NCBI RefSeq assembly: GCF_001548375.1
Contig: NZ_AP017295.1
Location: 4,932,501 to 4,996,500, forward strand
Direction of reading: 5' to 3'
DNA: 64,000 bases
Source: Nostoc sp. NIES-3756
GTDB lineage: Bacteria; Cyanobacteriota; Cyanobacteriia; Cyanobacteriales; Nostocaceae
This document shows positions 1 through 9,291 of this stretch, in pieces. Both the position numbers and the translations under genes were made by a program. The notes beneath the pieces are model-generated. The model saw only the letters and a list, made by a program, of their open reading frames with translations. It was not told the origin of the DNA and searched no databases. The first letter of the stretch is position 1. Every line of letters starts with the position of its first letter.

Positions 1-1823
1 TTTTAGATATTGACAAGCTCCGCAGAAAAACTATCGGTAGCAGCACACCAGCACAAGAATATCTATTACCAAATAGTGGTGTCATCTATGCTACTCGTGA
101 TGATGCACTGCTAGATTTAAGTGCGACGGCAAACCCCAATTCACCTACTGAAGCTGAAAAGCTAGAAAGTACCGTAGATTATAAGCTTGATCCCAATCGT
201 CGTCCCAATGCCATCATGCTTGTTAACGGGCAAAAAATAGCTCGTGCTGACAGCAATACCTATAGAGACGCAGAAAAGGGACTCATTTTAGCTACTAATT
301 TGCCTTCCTATATCAAGGGTAACTTTAATCTGCACACTCAAGAAGAGTTTACGACTTCATTAGCATCTAATTGGAGCAATTTCTATGATCGGACAGGCTT
401 AAATACCCACTTTGCTTGTCGTCCGGGTGATCCTAGATTGCCACAGTGTACAACTGGCGACGAATGGCGCTCTGCTACTGTATTGGCAGATTCTCTAACC
501 GTGCTTTCCAATAACTTTAGATTTGGCTTCCGCAACGAAGCAGACTATGATTGGCAGCTTAATCCAACTACAGTTCCAACTACTCCAGTTGACTATACAG
601 GAATTTTTACCACTGAAAATTCCTTTGTACCTATTGCTGATTGGTTTAATCCCAGTGCCGACGGTGCGGGCAATTTTCCAGCCTTTCCTAAAGATTTAGA
701 TACAACAACGACAGGATTTCAAGGGAGTTCCTATCTCAACAACTTTGTCACACCAATAGTACGAAAAGTTCGGGCTAAACAGCTATTGTTGGAAGTTTGT
801 TACAACAATTCTGGTACTAATTGCAATAGTCCTAGAAACTGGACAATTAAAAACGCCTGCCCATCAACAGCCATAGGGCAGAGTGTGTGGCGAGACAAGA
901 AAGCTGATGGTACAGCAGACATTGTTGGTAAACCAGCAACATCAATTAAAACAGGAATCATTGGTACACCAATAGACTGTAATACTACTGATATTAATCC
1001 TAGTAAACCAACTAGAATTGCCTTTGTACGTAATCTTGATACTGGTGATATAGTAACCCCACTTAAAGTTTATGGTGTTGCTAGCGATGGCAAAATAGCA
1101 GAGTTTGACTGGCCGTTAACAGGGACAAGTCAACCACAAGATGCTCTAAATGCAAGCGGAAATCCATATTTTATCCCTTGGCTTAATGGGGTTCGCCTTG
1201 GTAATACGAATAATATTCGCTTTGAACCAGTGTTCCAATATAACCTACCATTTGGTACTCCTGAAGCTCCAGATACCGATCCTATTAAAGCTGGAAAACA
1301 TGGAAATTGGTTACAAGAAGCAACAGCAACTACAGTCAATGTAATTGCCGCAGTTGGGGATACTCCTATGGCTGCTCCTTCTGCAACTCGTGGTGCTGAA
1401 GATAATGGTGGTTTACACAACTTTGTGCGCTTGATTGAAAACTGGAATACTGCTGCCACCGAAACTGCGTTGAAAATGAGCGGGGCTTTTTACCAAGTTA
1501 AACGTAGTGCTTATGCTACTGCACCATTTATGCCAGTATTTTCGGGTAACACCTATCAAATAGATAACTATGGTGCTGGTGTTAGGGGTACAGTTCCATA
1601 CTATATGCCTGCTTTGCGGCAATGGGGTTATGATGTAGCATTACTGTCTCAATCACCTGACTTGTTTGCTCAAAAATTAGTCACAATTCCCGATGATTTG
1701 CCTGATGAGTTCTTCCGGGAAGTTGGTAGAGACGATCCTTGGGTAAAAATCTTGTTGTGTGCCAAAAAAGCTGCCGATGATACGAATGCTATAGATGCAA
1801 ATCAACGTGGTTCTTGCTCTTAA
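1..1823 (+). CDS. hpsA: HpsA-like hormogonium polysaccharide protein, C-terminal part (5' end outside window)
   Basis: The reading frame is open from the first bases of the window (first full codon at 3) to the stop at 1821-1823, so the ATG at 216 is internal and the gene is cut by the left edge. About 606 residues are visible. They form a secreted-looking, Asn/Thr/Gly-rich, low-charge sequence with scattered cysteine pairs (for example HFACRPGD and LLEVCYNN) and a C-terminus ending in GSCS. No recognised catalytic motif is seen. HpsA in Nostoc punctiforme is a very large pseudopilin-like protein encoded first in the hps cluster, and the next three genes here are pseudopilins followed by glycosyltransferases, the same order. 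The assignment rests mainly on that synteny and the general character of the protein. The pilin-type N-terminus that would confirm it lies outside the window. Confidence 0.75.
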   Translation, partial: LDIDKLRRKTIGSSTPAQEYLLPNSGVIYATRDDALLDLSATANPNSPTEAEKLESTVDYKLDPNRRPNAIMLVNGQKIARADSNTYRDAEKGLILATNLPSYIKGNFNLHTQEEFTTSLASNWSNFYDRTGLNTHFACRPGDPRLPQCTTGDEWRSATVLADSLTVLSNNFRFGFRNEADYDWQLNPTTVPTTPVDYTGIFTTENSFVPIADWFNPSADGAGNFPAFPKDLDTTTTGFQGSSYLNNFVTPIVRKVRAKQLLLEVCYNNSGTNCNSPRNWTIKNACPSTAIGQSVWRDKKADGTADIVGKPATSIKTGIIGTPIDCNTTDINPSKPTRIAFVRNLDTGDIVTPLKVYGVASDGKIAEFDWPLTGTSQPQDALNASGNPYFIPWLNGVRLGNTNNIRFEPVFQYNLPFGTPEAPDTDPIKAGKHGNWLQEATATTVNVIAAVGDTPMAAPSATRGAEDNGGLHNFVRLIENWNTAATETALKMSGAFYQVKRSAYATAPFMPVFSGNTYQIDNYGAGVRGTVPYYMPALRQWGYDVALLSQSPDLFAQKLVTIPDDLPDEFFREVGRDDPWVKILLCAKKAADDTNAIDANQRGSCS

Positions 1824-1897
1824 GAATTTCAGCACTTTTCATCTAGATAAAAAACATCACTTTAGGCGTGTTTTAAAAGTCTGATGATCCCCCCTAA

Positions 1898-1917
1898 CCC
1901 CCCTTAAAAAAGGGGGG
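1898..1917. terminator. G/C inverted repeat between hpsA and hpsB
   Basis: CCCCCCTT (1898-1905) and AAGGGGGG (1910-1917) form a perfect 8-bp stem with an AAAA loop, 75 bases after the hpsA stop. An A-rich, not T-rich, tract follows on +, so it is not a classical intrinsic terminator for hpsA. It may be a transcript-stabilising or attenuating hairpin, or a dispersed G/C repeat. Confidence 0.45.
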
Positions 1918-2035
1918 AATAAAATAAAACCCCCGTTTTTAATAGAAGGATTTAGAGAGAGCTAAAAATCTCTAATGACATAACAGGTAGTTTGAAAATA
2001 TACCTGCTGTAAATTTTCAAAGCTGGTGATGAGCA

Positions 2036-2767
2036 ATGTTCAAACCTAAAAAACAGCAACAAAAAACCTCTTGTAGTGATTCTGGTTTTACCATCCTTGA
2101 ATCTCTAGTAGCCTTACTTGTCGCGGCTATTTTATTAGCGGCGATCGCACCTGTACTTGTCATATCAACAGCTACTCGTGTTCAGGCAAGACGAGTGGAA
2201 TTAGCATCACAAGCTGCTAAAACATTTATTGACGGTATCAGGTCTGGTGCGATCGCAGCACCAAGCCAAACAATTTCCATTAGTGCTTCAACTGAAAGTA
2301 ATGCCAGACGGGTTACTAGTGTTACAGTTCCAACATCTGTAACAGGCAAACCAGGGGATTATTTAGTGAAAAGCACTACTGATGATAGTGTGACTAAAAT
2401 GGCACTACCTACATCTGCAACTGGTTTGTATTGCTTCACAAGGGCTGGCACTATTACCACAACCGATTGTACAAACAAATCATTTGAGTATTACATTCAA
2501 GCGGCGCGAATTGCTGTTACAGGGAGTTCCGCTAATGATGGCTATCGCTTGGCAATTCGAGTTTATAGGGCAGATGTTGATTTTACTAAAACTCGAACTG
2601 CTAGCACTGGTGAAACTAATAAGAAAACACAAAATCCCTACACTGGTGGCTTAGGCGATCGGCAATCACCTTTGCTAGAAATGACAACCGACATAGCTAA
2701 CACTAGCACTTCTTTTAACGCTCTATGTCAGCGTCTTGGCGTTGCGACCAATAAAGGCTGTAGTTAA
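2036..2767 (+). CDS. hpsB: Pseudopilin, HpsB-like
   Basis: This 243-residue protein has a type IV prepilin signature: a 17-residue basic leader ending in Gly17, then FTILE with the conserved Glu at mature position +5, then a hydrophobic helix of about 25 residues. Cleavage by a PilD-type prepilin peptidase is expected. The remainder is a Ser/Thr-rich globular domain with two cysteines near the middle (YCFTRAG and DCTNK) and one close to the end (GVATNKGCS), a pattern also seen in minor pseudopilins. In N. punctiforme HpsB-D are minor pseudopilins needed for export of hormogonium polysaccharide. It lies 212 bp after hpsA and is followed closely by hpsC. The symbol is assigned from motif plus gene order. 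Confidence 0.8.
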   Translation: MFKPKKQQQKTSCSDSGFTILESLVALLVAAILLAAIAPVLVISTATRVQARRVELASQAAKTFIDGIRSGAIAAPSQTISISASTESNARRVTSVTVPTSVTGKPGDYLVKSTTDDSVTKMALPTSATGLYCFTRAGTITTTDCTNKSFEYYIQAARIAVTGSSANDGYRLAIRVYRADVDFTKTRTASTGETNKKTQNPYTGGLGDRQSPLLEMTTDIANTSTSFNALCQRLGVATNKGCS

Positions 2768-2822
2768 TGCAAATCTTGATGTGTATCTATCCATCAATAT
2801 TCACCAAAGGGAAAACCAGAGT

Positions 2823-3833
2823 ATGATGAGGGCATTAAAATTCTTACTTCAAAGCCAGTTGAAACGCTCCAAGGTAATAGAGCCAGTTGGTGGTTTTTCC
2901 TTGATTGAATTATTGGCAGCAATGATTCTGGCAGTCTTAGTAATTACGCCCTTAATGGGCTTCATGATTAGCATCATGAATACAGACCGACAAGAACAAG
3001 CAAAGGTAAATTCCGAACAAGAAATTCAAGCAGCATTAGATTATATAGCCCGTGACTTGCAGCAGGCTATCTATATCTACGATAGTGCTGGTATTGATGC
3101 CATTAGGACTGAATTACCTAATGAAACTTCAACAGATAGGGTTCCTGTCCTAGTTTTCTGGAAAAGAGAATTAATTAACCAGGTGATTACAGTTGGCAGT
3201 GGCCAAGATGACACTTATGTATATTCGTTGGTTGCCTACTATTTAATTAAAGGCAGTGATAATAATAATACTTGGTCTAATGCAGCTCGTATCACCAGAT
3301 GGCAAATTAGGGATGGTGTACCTACAACAGCTAGTGGTGGTGTACCTTGCGATGGATATACAGGCAAATATGTTAGTAATGATTATTGCCCAAGTAAAGG
3401 TTTTGCAGCATTTAGCCTTGATAGCCCAGGCACTATACACGAAAAAATGAGCAAATGGAAAAGACTCAGCCAATACACCACTAAAAATGCCAGTGGGGCA
3501 GATGTAGTAAATACTGTGACTCCAGCAGCAACCGTAGTATTGGTTGATTTTATTGACCAGACCATAACAGGCGCACCAGCAAAGACTACATGCCCTACTG
3601 GTTCAACATTGGTGGCTCCAGATACAGCTAATTTTAATACCCGTGATACATTTAACATGACGAGCTTTTATGCCTGCGTTGATAGAGTTAACACTACAGC
3701 ACAGGTATTTATAAGGGGTAATGCGATCGCTCGTTTACAAAACAATAACATTAGTTATACAGCTAGCAGAAGTGCTTATTTTCCAACTGCAAGTATACGA
3801 GTACAAGGACGTGGATATTTATTTACTCAGTAA
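2823..3833 (+). CDS. hpsC: Pseudopilin, HpsC-like
   Basis: I place the start at the ATG at 2823 (336 residues). A TTG at 2736 would extend it upstream but would overlap the end of hpsB and has no prepilin character. The leader is 24 residues and ends in GG, followed by FSLIE (Glu+5) and a long hydrophobic segment LLAAMILAVLVITPLMGF, the N-terminal helix of a type IV pilin-like protein. The C-terminal domain carries several cysteines (GVPCDGY, DYCPSKG, TTCPTG, FYACVD) that could form disulfides outside the membrane. Its length is typical of PilW/GspJ-like minor pseudopilins. It probably belongs to the pseudopilus that drives hps polysaccharide secretion and is co-transcribed with its neighbours. 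Confidence 0.8.
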   Translation: MMRALKFLLQSQLKRSKVIEPVGGFSLIELLAAMILAVLVITPLMGFMISIMNTDRQEQAKVNSEQEIQAALDYIARDLQQAIYIYDSAGIDAIRTELPNETSTDRVPVLVFWKRELINQVITVGSGQDDTYVYSLVAYYLIKGSDNNNTWSNAARITRWQIRDGVPTTASGGVPCDGYTGKYVSNDYCPSKGFAAFSLDSPGTIHEKMSKWKRLSQYTTKNASGADVVNTVTPAATVVLVDFIDQTITGAPAKTTCPTGSTLVAPDTANFNTRDTFNMTSFYACVDRVNTTAQVFIRGNAIARLQNNNISYTASRSAYFPTASIRVQGRGYLFTQ

Positions 3834-3870
3834 ATGCTGAAAACAATAGCGTAACTTAAGGCAGTGGATT

Positions 3871-4566
3871 ATGAACAAGATACTTGTGAAATCTTTCAAT
3901 AATTATAACAAAAATAGCAACTCAAAATATTTATATCCGCCTAGCCGTTATGTTTTGATGTTTGCTCAAGCAAATGCTGGCTTTAGCATGGTGGAACTAC
4001 TTGCAGTGGTCATGATGATAGGAATATTAGCTGTAATAGCACTTCCCAGTTGGTCAGCTTTTGTCACTCGACAGAGAGTTAATAAAGCTAATGATGCTGT
4101 TTTAGCAGCCATACAAGAAGCACAAAGACAAGCTAAACGACAAAAAACAAGTTACAGTGTTAGTTTTAAAGTTGAAAGCCAGATTCCCAAGATGGTCATT
4201 CATCTTGATTCTGAAGACGCATCTTCCATATCTGACACTCCTAAAAAGCGTTGGCAAACTCTAGGCGAAGATTTAGACATCCGATCTGCTGGACAAATAA
4301 AACTTTTGACCAATCTTACGGATAATAAAAACATAGCTAATGATTCTACTTTTAATCAAATTTCCAGCACACCCAAAACAATTACTTTCGACTACATGGG
4401 TACTTTAGTAGGTGCAAAGTTTGGTACACCACCTACAGGTTCAGATGAACCACCAGGACTCAAAGTTGCAGTAGCCAATAATAGTAATACTGTCAAGCGC
4501 TGTGTTGTTTTAAAAACTCTTTTAGGTGCTACTCTCACCAAGAGAGATAATGACTGTAACAGCTAA
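3871..4566 (+). CDS. hpsD: Pseudopilin, HpsD-like (GspH/FimT type)
   Basis: The 231-residue product has the prepilin cleavage motif AG|FSMVE with Glu at +5 and the hydrophobic helix LLAVVMMIGILAVIALPSW, followed by the RQRVNKANDAVLAAIQEAQRQAKRQ segment (residues about 66-91; key feature an alternating Ala/Gln amphipathic helix) typical of GspH/FimT minor pseudopilins. The leader before the cleavage site is unusually long, 37 residues, if the ATG at 3871 is used; an internal ATG at 3958 would give an 8-residue leader. The 3871 ATG has an upstream AAGG-type ribosome-binding sequence, so I keep it. The C-terminal domain ends with two cysteines in the KRCVVLKTLLGA...DNDC context, shared with the pseudopilin at 7796-8362. 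Confidence 0.78.
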   Translation: MNKILVKSFNNYNKNSNSKYLYPPSRYVLMFAQANAGFSMVELLAVVMMIGILAVIALPSWSAFVTRQRVNKANDAVLAAIQEAQRQAKRQKTSYSVSFKVESQIPKMVIHLDSEDASSISDTPKKRWQTLGEDLDIRSAGQIKLLTNLTDNKNIANDSTFNQISSTPKTITFDYMGTLVGAKFGTPPTGSDEPPGLKVAVANNSNTVKRCVVLKTLLGATLTKRDNDCNS

Positions 4567-4804
4567 GTTATTTATGTAGCTAATTTTTCTCAAAAAGTCC
4601 ATAAAATTACTGTACAAGAAACTGCACCTGCAAAGGAAAATTGAAATACAAGGTGCAGCTTTTTAGTTTTATAAAATACTAATCTCTTAACTGTAAATAC
4701 AACCAATAGGCTAAATCTTTCTTATGCAGAACATTTGCTGTTAATTATTTAGAGTCATCTAAACATTTCCAAAAATTAACTCAATCCCTATACAACCGCG
4801 AAAA

Positions 4805-5773
4805 ATGAGTACAAATCTTGATTTTACAGTAGTTATACCAACTTACAACGGTGCAAAGCGTTTACCTGAACTGTTAGATAGATTGCGCAATCAAGTCAAC
4901 ACCGAAAAGATTTCTTGGGAGATTATTGTTGTCGATAATAACAGTACCGATAACACAGCCCAAGTTGTGCAGCAATACCAAGAAAATTGGCAATTTCCTT
5001 ACCCTTTAAAATACCAATTTGAGCCTAATCAGGGTGCAGCTTACGCCAGAAAAAAGGGTGTTGAAGTTGCTTTAGGTGAATTGATAGGTTTTCTAGATGA
5101 TGATAACTACCCGATCTTAACTTGGATAGCAGCAGCTTATGCTTTCGCTCAAAAATATCCTCAAGCTGGTGCATACGGTAGCCAGATACATCCTGATTGG
5201 GAAGTTGAACCACCAGATAATTTTCAACGCATCAGCCCCTTTCTAGCAATTACGGAACGCGGAAATAAACCTCTGTTTTATGATCCCAGAAAAAAACTCC
5301 TTCCTCCTTCTGCTGGATTAGTAATCCGCCGCGAAGCTTGGTCAGAATCTGTCCCAGAGCAGCCCATACTAACAGGTAGAGTTACAGGTAATATGCTCAC
5401 TGGGGAAGACTTGGAAATGCTTTGTTATATCCAAAAGTCTGGTTGGGAAGTTTGGTATAACCCAGAAATGGAAATTTATCATAAAATCCCAGGTTCTAGA
5501 TTGAAAAGAGAGTACTTAATCCCCTTCTTTAGAGGCATTGGGCTAAGTCGCTATGTCACTAGAATGACAAACGTAAAACCCTATTATCAACCTTTTGTAT
5601 TTATTGCCTATCTTGTGAATGATATCAAGAAACTTTGCTTACAAATACTTAAGTATGGAACCAAGATAAAAAGTGATTTGGTGATAGCTTGCGAAACTGA
5701 ACTTTTGTTTAGCAGCTTAAACAGTCCGTTCTATCTTTGGAAAAATGGATACTTCAATAAAATTAATAAATAA
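4805..5773 (+). CDS. hpsE: Family 2 glycosyltransferase, HpsE-like
   Basis: A 322-residue GT-A fold glycosyltransferase. TVVIPTYNGA (residues 8-17) is the N-terminal nucleotide-binding strand, VVDNNSTDNT (42-51) follows, and LDDDN (97-101) supplies the metal-binding acidic triplet. A later GEDLEM and SGWEVWYNPEMEIYHKIP block forms the acceptor side of the active site. The extreme C-terminus is basic and hydrophobic and may touch the membrane. It is about as long as other HpsE-family enzymes and is closely similar to the next gene, so the two look like a tandem duplication. It is separated from hpsD by 238 bp, which may hold an internal promoter. It probably adds a sugar to the hormogonium polysaccharide or its precursor; the sugar cannot be predicted. 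Confidence 0.8.
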   Translation: MSTNLDFTVVIPTYNGAKRLPELLDRLRNQVNTEKISWEIIVVDNNSTDNTAQVVQQYQENWQFPYPLKYQFEPNQGAAYARKKGVEVALGELIGFLDDDNYPILTWIAAAYAFAQKYPQAGAYGSQIHPDWEVEPPDNFQRISPFLAITERGNKPLFYDPRKKLLPPSAGLVIRREAWSESVPEQPILTGRVTGNMLTGEDLEMLCYIQKSGWEVWYNPEMEIYHKIPGSRLKREYLIPFFRGIGLSRYVTRMTNVKPYYQPFVFIAYLVNDIKKLCLQILKYGTKIKSDLVIACETELLFSSLNSPFYLWKNGYFNKINK

Positions 5774-5775
5774 TT

Positions 5776-6777
5776 ATGATAAGTTTATCGAGCCAACAAG
5801 AAGCCAATAGTATAACTAAAACCATTGATTTTACTGTTGCTATTCCTACATGGAATGGAGCAGAAAGATTACCACAGGTTTTGGATAGGCTTTTAGCTCA
5901 AACTGGAATAGAACGCCTACGCTGGGAAGTGATTGTTATCGATAATAACAGTAGCGATCGCACGCCTGAAGTAGTAAGAGATTACCAAACAAAATTTACT
6001 CAATGTGACTTAAAGTATTTTTTGGAATCACAACAAGGATTAACCTTTGCCAGACTCAGAGCCATAAATGAGGCTAAAGGTAAATTTGTTGCTTTTTTAG
6101 ATGATGACAACCTAGCAGCACCTGATTGGATTTTACAATCTTATAACTTTGGTGAAGAACATTCACTTGCAGGTGCTTGGAGCGGTCAAATACACGGTGA
6201 TTTTGAAGTAAAACCGCCAGATAATTTTTCCCAGATACAGGCTTTTTTAGCAGTTCGAGAACATGGACAAAAACCCTATATATTTGATGCTATTAATTTA
6301 AAGCTGCCACCAGGTGCAGCTCTTGTGATTCGTAAACAAGCTTGGTTAGAAAGCGTACCTCAAAATTTAGTTTTTAAAGGAAGGCTTGGCAATCTAATGG
6401 TTGCAGGGGAAGATACAGAAGTTCTACTACATTTACACAAATCAGGTTGGGAAATTTGGTATAACCCCAAAATGGAAATTCATCATAAAATTCCCCACTG
6501 GCGGTTAGAAAAAAATTACCTAATCAAGATTGCTCGTGGTTGTGGCTTATGTATTTTCCAACTCAGACTAATTAATACTAGAAAATCTCAATTACCCCTA
6601 ATCTTACTAAGAACAACTTTAGGTAATCTGCGGAGAATTTTCCACCATATCATTAAGTACAAATATAATTTAGGTACTGATACAATTGCACTTGTTGAAG
6701 TGAACTTTTATTTGGGAAGCCTCATGAGTCCTTGGTGTTCTTTATTATTTTACTTCCATCGTTTAATTAATAAATGA
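5776..6777 (+). CDS. hpsF: Family 2 glycosyltransferase, HpsF-like (paralogue of the preceding gene)
   Basis: Starts 2 bp after the previous stop, so translation is probably coupled. The 333-residue protein repeats the architecture of its neighbour: TVAIPTWNGAERLP (20-33), VIDNNSSDRT (54-63), FLDDDN (107-112), a GAALVIRKQAW segment, GEDTEV and SGWEIWYNPKMEIHHKIP. The shared blocks identify it as a paralogue of hpsE, but the N-terminus carries an extra polar 12 residues and the C-terminal third is divergent, which suggests a different donor or acceptor. In Nostoc punctiforme three glycosyltransferase genes follow hpsD, and this is the middle one by position. Confidence 0.72.
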   Translation: MISLSSQQEANSITKTIDFTVAIPTWNGAERLPQVLDRLLAQTGIERLRWEVIVIDNNSSDRTPEVVRDYQTKFTQCDLKYFLESQQGLTFARLRAINEAKGKFVAFLDDDNLAAPDWILQSYNFGEEHSLAGAWSGQIHGDFEVKPPDNFSQIQAFLAVREHGQKPYIFDAINLKLPPGAALVIRKQAWLESVPQNLVFKGRLGNLMVAGEDTEVLLHLHKSGWEIWYNPKMEIHHKIPHWRLEKNYLIKIARGCGLCIFQLRLINTRKSQLPLILLRTTLGNLRRIFHHIIKYKYNLGTDTIALVEVNFYLGSLMSPWCSLLFYFHRLINK

Positions 6778-6786
6778 AAATAAAAA

Positions 6787-7779
6787 ATGAATAATTCACC
6801 ATTAATATCTGTAATTATACCAGCATATAATTGCGAAAAAACCATCAAAAAAACAATTAACTCAGTTTTACAACAAGCATTTACTGATTTTGAGTTAATT
6901 GTAGTTAATGACGGCTCACAGGATTCAACATTAGATGTTGTTGGTGAAATTCATGATACAAGGCTGAAAGTATTTTCCTTTGAGAATGCTGGTGGTAACG
7001 TTAGCCGAAATCGAGGGCTAAATCTTGCAGTAGGAAACTATATCAGTTTTCTAGACGCTGATGATATTTGGACACCAGATAAACTGGAATCTCAATTAGA
7101 AGCACTACAAAAAAATCCAGAGGCTCATGTCGCCTATAGCTGGACGGATTATATTGATGAAGAAGATAATTTTTTAGTATCAGGTAGACATGTATCTGCT
7201 AATGGAGATATTTATGAAAAGTTGTTAATAAGTAATTTTTTGGATAATGGTTCTAATCCTTTAATAAGTAAAGAATCTTTAGTAGAATTAGAAGGTTTTG
7301 ATGAGTCTCTCAAAGCCGCTCAAGATTGGGATATGTGGTTAAGATTAGCTGCAAAATACTCTTTTGTAGCTGTACCCAAAGTGCAAATTTTATATCGAGT
7401 AAGTTCCCATTCCTTGTCTGCAAATTTAACTAGACAAGAAAAATATTGTTTACAAGTCCTTGAAAAATCATCTCATATCAGACCACCAAAGAATAAGAAA
7501 ACTTTACATTTAAGCAAAGCAAATATATATAAATACTTAACTTGTAAAGCTTTACAAGAACCTTTTAGTAAAGAAAAAGGTTTTCTAGCATTAAAATATT
7601 TATATAGATATTTTTTAAATGATTACTATAGAAAAACTCAAGTAAGTTTCCTTATAAAAATATTATTGAAAATTCTTGTAATTATTACATTACCTGCTTC
7701 TCTATCTACTAATCTCCTATCTAAAATAAAGTTAGAGAACCCAAAAAAAGAGTTTTCTGCAATAAAAAGTAGATCATAG
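6787..7779 (+). CDS. hpsG: Family 2 glycosyltransferase, HpsG-like
   Basis: A 330-residue glycosyltransferase that is more distant from the two before it. LISVIIPAYNCEKTI (6-20) opens the GT-A domain, VVNDGSQDST (39-48) and SFLDADDIW (88-96, with the D-A-D metal motif) complete the nucleotide-sugar site, and KAAQDWDMWLRLA follows with the ED-like catalytic region. The C-terminal 100 residues are Lys/Ile-rich and AT-rich in the DNA, with a hydrophobic stretch near KILLKILVIITLPASL that could anchor it at the membrane. The gene is 9 bp after hpsF and ends 16 bp before the next pseudopilin gene, so it sits in the same operon. Confidence 0.72.
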   Translation: MNNSPLISVIIPAYNCEKTIKKTINSVLQQAFTDFELIVVNDGSQDSTLDVVGEIHDTRLKVFSFENAGGNVSRNRGLNLAVGNYISFLDADDIWTPDKLESQLEALQKNPEAHVAYSWTDYIDEEDNFLVSGRHVSANGDIYEKLLISNFLDNGSNPLISKESLVELEGFDESLKAAQDWDMWLRLAAKYSFVAVPKVQILYRVSSHSLSANLTRQEKYCLQVLEKSSHIRPPKNKKTLHLSKANIYKYLTCKALQEPFSKEKGFLALKYLYRYFLNDYYRKTQVSFLIKILLKILVIITLPASLSTNLLSKIKLENPKKEFSAIKSRS

Positions 7780-7795
7780 AAATCTGAAGCTCAAA

Positions 7796-8362
7796 ATGCC
7801 TCAACAGGTGCATCTTTTATGTTTTTTTAGGAAGAGACACAACCACAATATTCCTACTGTTGATGGCTTCACATTACCCGAAGTCTTGGTAGTAGTTTTA
7901 TTTATCGGTATAATAGCAAATTTGGCACTCCCCAACTGGTTGGTTTTTGTAGATACTCAACGTCTTAATCAAGCTCAAAGCCAAGTTTATAATGCTATGC
8001 GGCAAGCTCAAAGCCAAGCAAGCAAGGAAAAATTAACTTGGCAGGCTAGCTTTCGAGAAAGTAATGGTATAGTTCAATGGGCTGTTCATCCGGCTACTGT
8101 TAGCCCTGTTGTTGCTAATTGGAATAATCTCGATTCTCGTGTAAGTCTTGATGCAGAAACGACTTTACAGGAGTCAAACGGTGTGAGACGCATTCAATTT
8201 GATTATCAAGGAAGTGTGAGACAGCCGCCTTTGGGTAGGATTACTTTATCTAGCAAATCTGGTGGTAAAACTAAACGTTGTGTTATTGTTTCCACTATTT
8301 TAGGGGCAATGCGAACTGCAAAAGAGCGTAGTAGCGCAGAAGGTGGTAGGTATTGCTATTAA
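7796..8362 (+). CDS. Pseudopilin of GspH/FimT type in the hps cluster
   Basis: 188 residues with a 24-residue basic leader ending in DG|FTLPE (Glu at +5) and the helix VLVVVLFIGIIANLALPNW. The body carries the FVDTQRLNQAQSQVYNAMRQ segment (about residues 57-76, truncated here at the 20-residue limit), which resembles the matching region of the hpsD product, and the C-terminus has the same two-cysteine pattern (KRCVIV and RYCY). It is therefore a paralogue of hpsD placed after the glycosyltransferases. It may be the gene called hpsH in some Nostoc genomes, but I cannot verify that name from sequence alone. It probably joins the minor-pseudopilin tip complex of the polysaccharide export machine. 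Confidence 0.75.
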   Translation: MPQQVHLLCFFRKRHNHNIPTVDGFTLPEVLVVVLFIGIIANLALPNWLVFVDTQRLNQAQSQVYNAMRQAQSQASKEKLTWQASFRESNGIVQWAVHPATVSPVVANWNNLDSRVSLDAETTLQESNGVRRIQFDYQGSVRQPPLGRITLSSKSGGKTKRCVIVSTILGAMRTAKERSSAEGGRYCY

Positions 8363-8395
8363 TATATTTTTAGTTAAATCAAACAAGGTTAAGGT

Positions 8396-9046
8396 GTGCT
8401 GCAACCATTAACAATTCTTCAACAGCACCTCATTATTTTTAGTCGCTACCCAGAACCAGGGAAGACGAAAACCAGATTAATACCTGCTTTGGGTGCTGGT
8501 GGTGCTGCTAACCTGCAACGACAAATGACTGAATACACATTATCTCAAGTCAAAGAACTGCAACAAGTAATTAACGTATCTTCAGAGGTGCGGTTTGTAG
8601 GTGGTGATGTACAGCTAATGCAAAATTGGTTGGGTGCAGATTTAGTTTACCAGCCCCAAGGTGATGGGGATTTGGGTTTACGGATGACGCGATCGCTGTA
8701 TGATGCCTTTCAAGTACAAGCAACACAAGTTGTAATTATCGGCACTGACTGCCCTGGATTGAATTGTCAGATCCTTACTCAAGCTTTTGAGCAAACATAT
8801 ACAGTTGATTTAGTACTTGGCCCAGCTGTTGATGGTGGTTATTACTTAATAGGGTTACGTCGCTTCGTTCCAGAATTATTCATCAATATCGACTGGGGAA
8901 GTTCGCAAGTATTACACCAGACTGTGGAGATTGCGAACAAACTTAACCTCTCATATCATTATCTACCACAGCTAGCTGATGTTGATAGACCAGAGGATTT
9001 ACCGATTTGGCAGCAAGTTTGGGAAACAGAAGTTAAGATGAGGTAA
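8396..9046 (+). CDS. TIGR04282/DUF2064-family transferase (selenodomain-associated transferase 1 type)
   Basis: 216 residues, GTG start preceded by an AAGG-type ribosome-binding sequence. The protein has the family's N-terminal IIFSRYPEPGKTKTRL motif (residues about 13-28, a phosphate/nucleotide-binding loop like those of sugar nucleotidyltransferases), VVIIGTDCPGL near residue 115, and LGPAVDGGYYLIGL near 140. This family has a GT-A-like fold, and members are annotated as glycosyltransferases or nucleotidyltransferases; substrates are mostly unproven. It follows the hps pseudopilin by 33 bp on the same strand, so it may supply or attach a sugar in the same pathway, but the family is also common elsewhere in cyanobacteria, so the link is only positional. 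Confidence 0.75.
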   Translation: MLQPLTILQQHLIIFSRYPEPGKTKTRLIPALGAGGAANLQRQMTEYTLSQVKELQQVINVSSEVRFVGGDVQLMQNWLGADLVYQPQGDGDLGLRMTRSLYDAFQVQATQVVIIGTDCPGLNCQILTQAFEQTYTVDLVLGPAVDGGYYLIGLRRFVPELFINIDWGSSQVLHQTVEIANKLNLSYHYLPQLADVDRPEDLPIWQQVWETEVKMR

Positions 9047-9291
9047 CAACTGTAAACTGAAGTATTTATGTATTGCAAAATACTTAATAATTACTGATGA
9101 TATTCAGAGCAGCAATGCTACCGTAGTGTAGCTAGAAACTCAAGAGCAAAAAATTTGTCATATAACAGCATTGCATTTGATCTCCAAAATATGGGTAGAT
9201 TCATATAACAACTAGCGATAGGGTAACAATATTCAAGTAACTTTAGATAGGAACATCACTCAATCTAAATCCAGTACACATTTAAAAAACT

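Noticed and set aside
2736..2822. TTG extension of the hpsC frame
   Set aside because: Overlaps the end of hpsB and adds no prepilin-like leader; the ATG at 2823 gives a normal leader.
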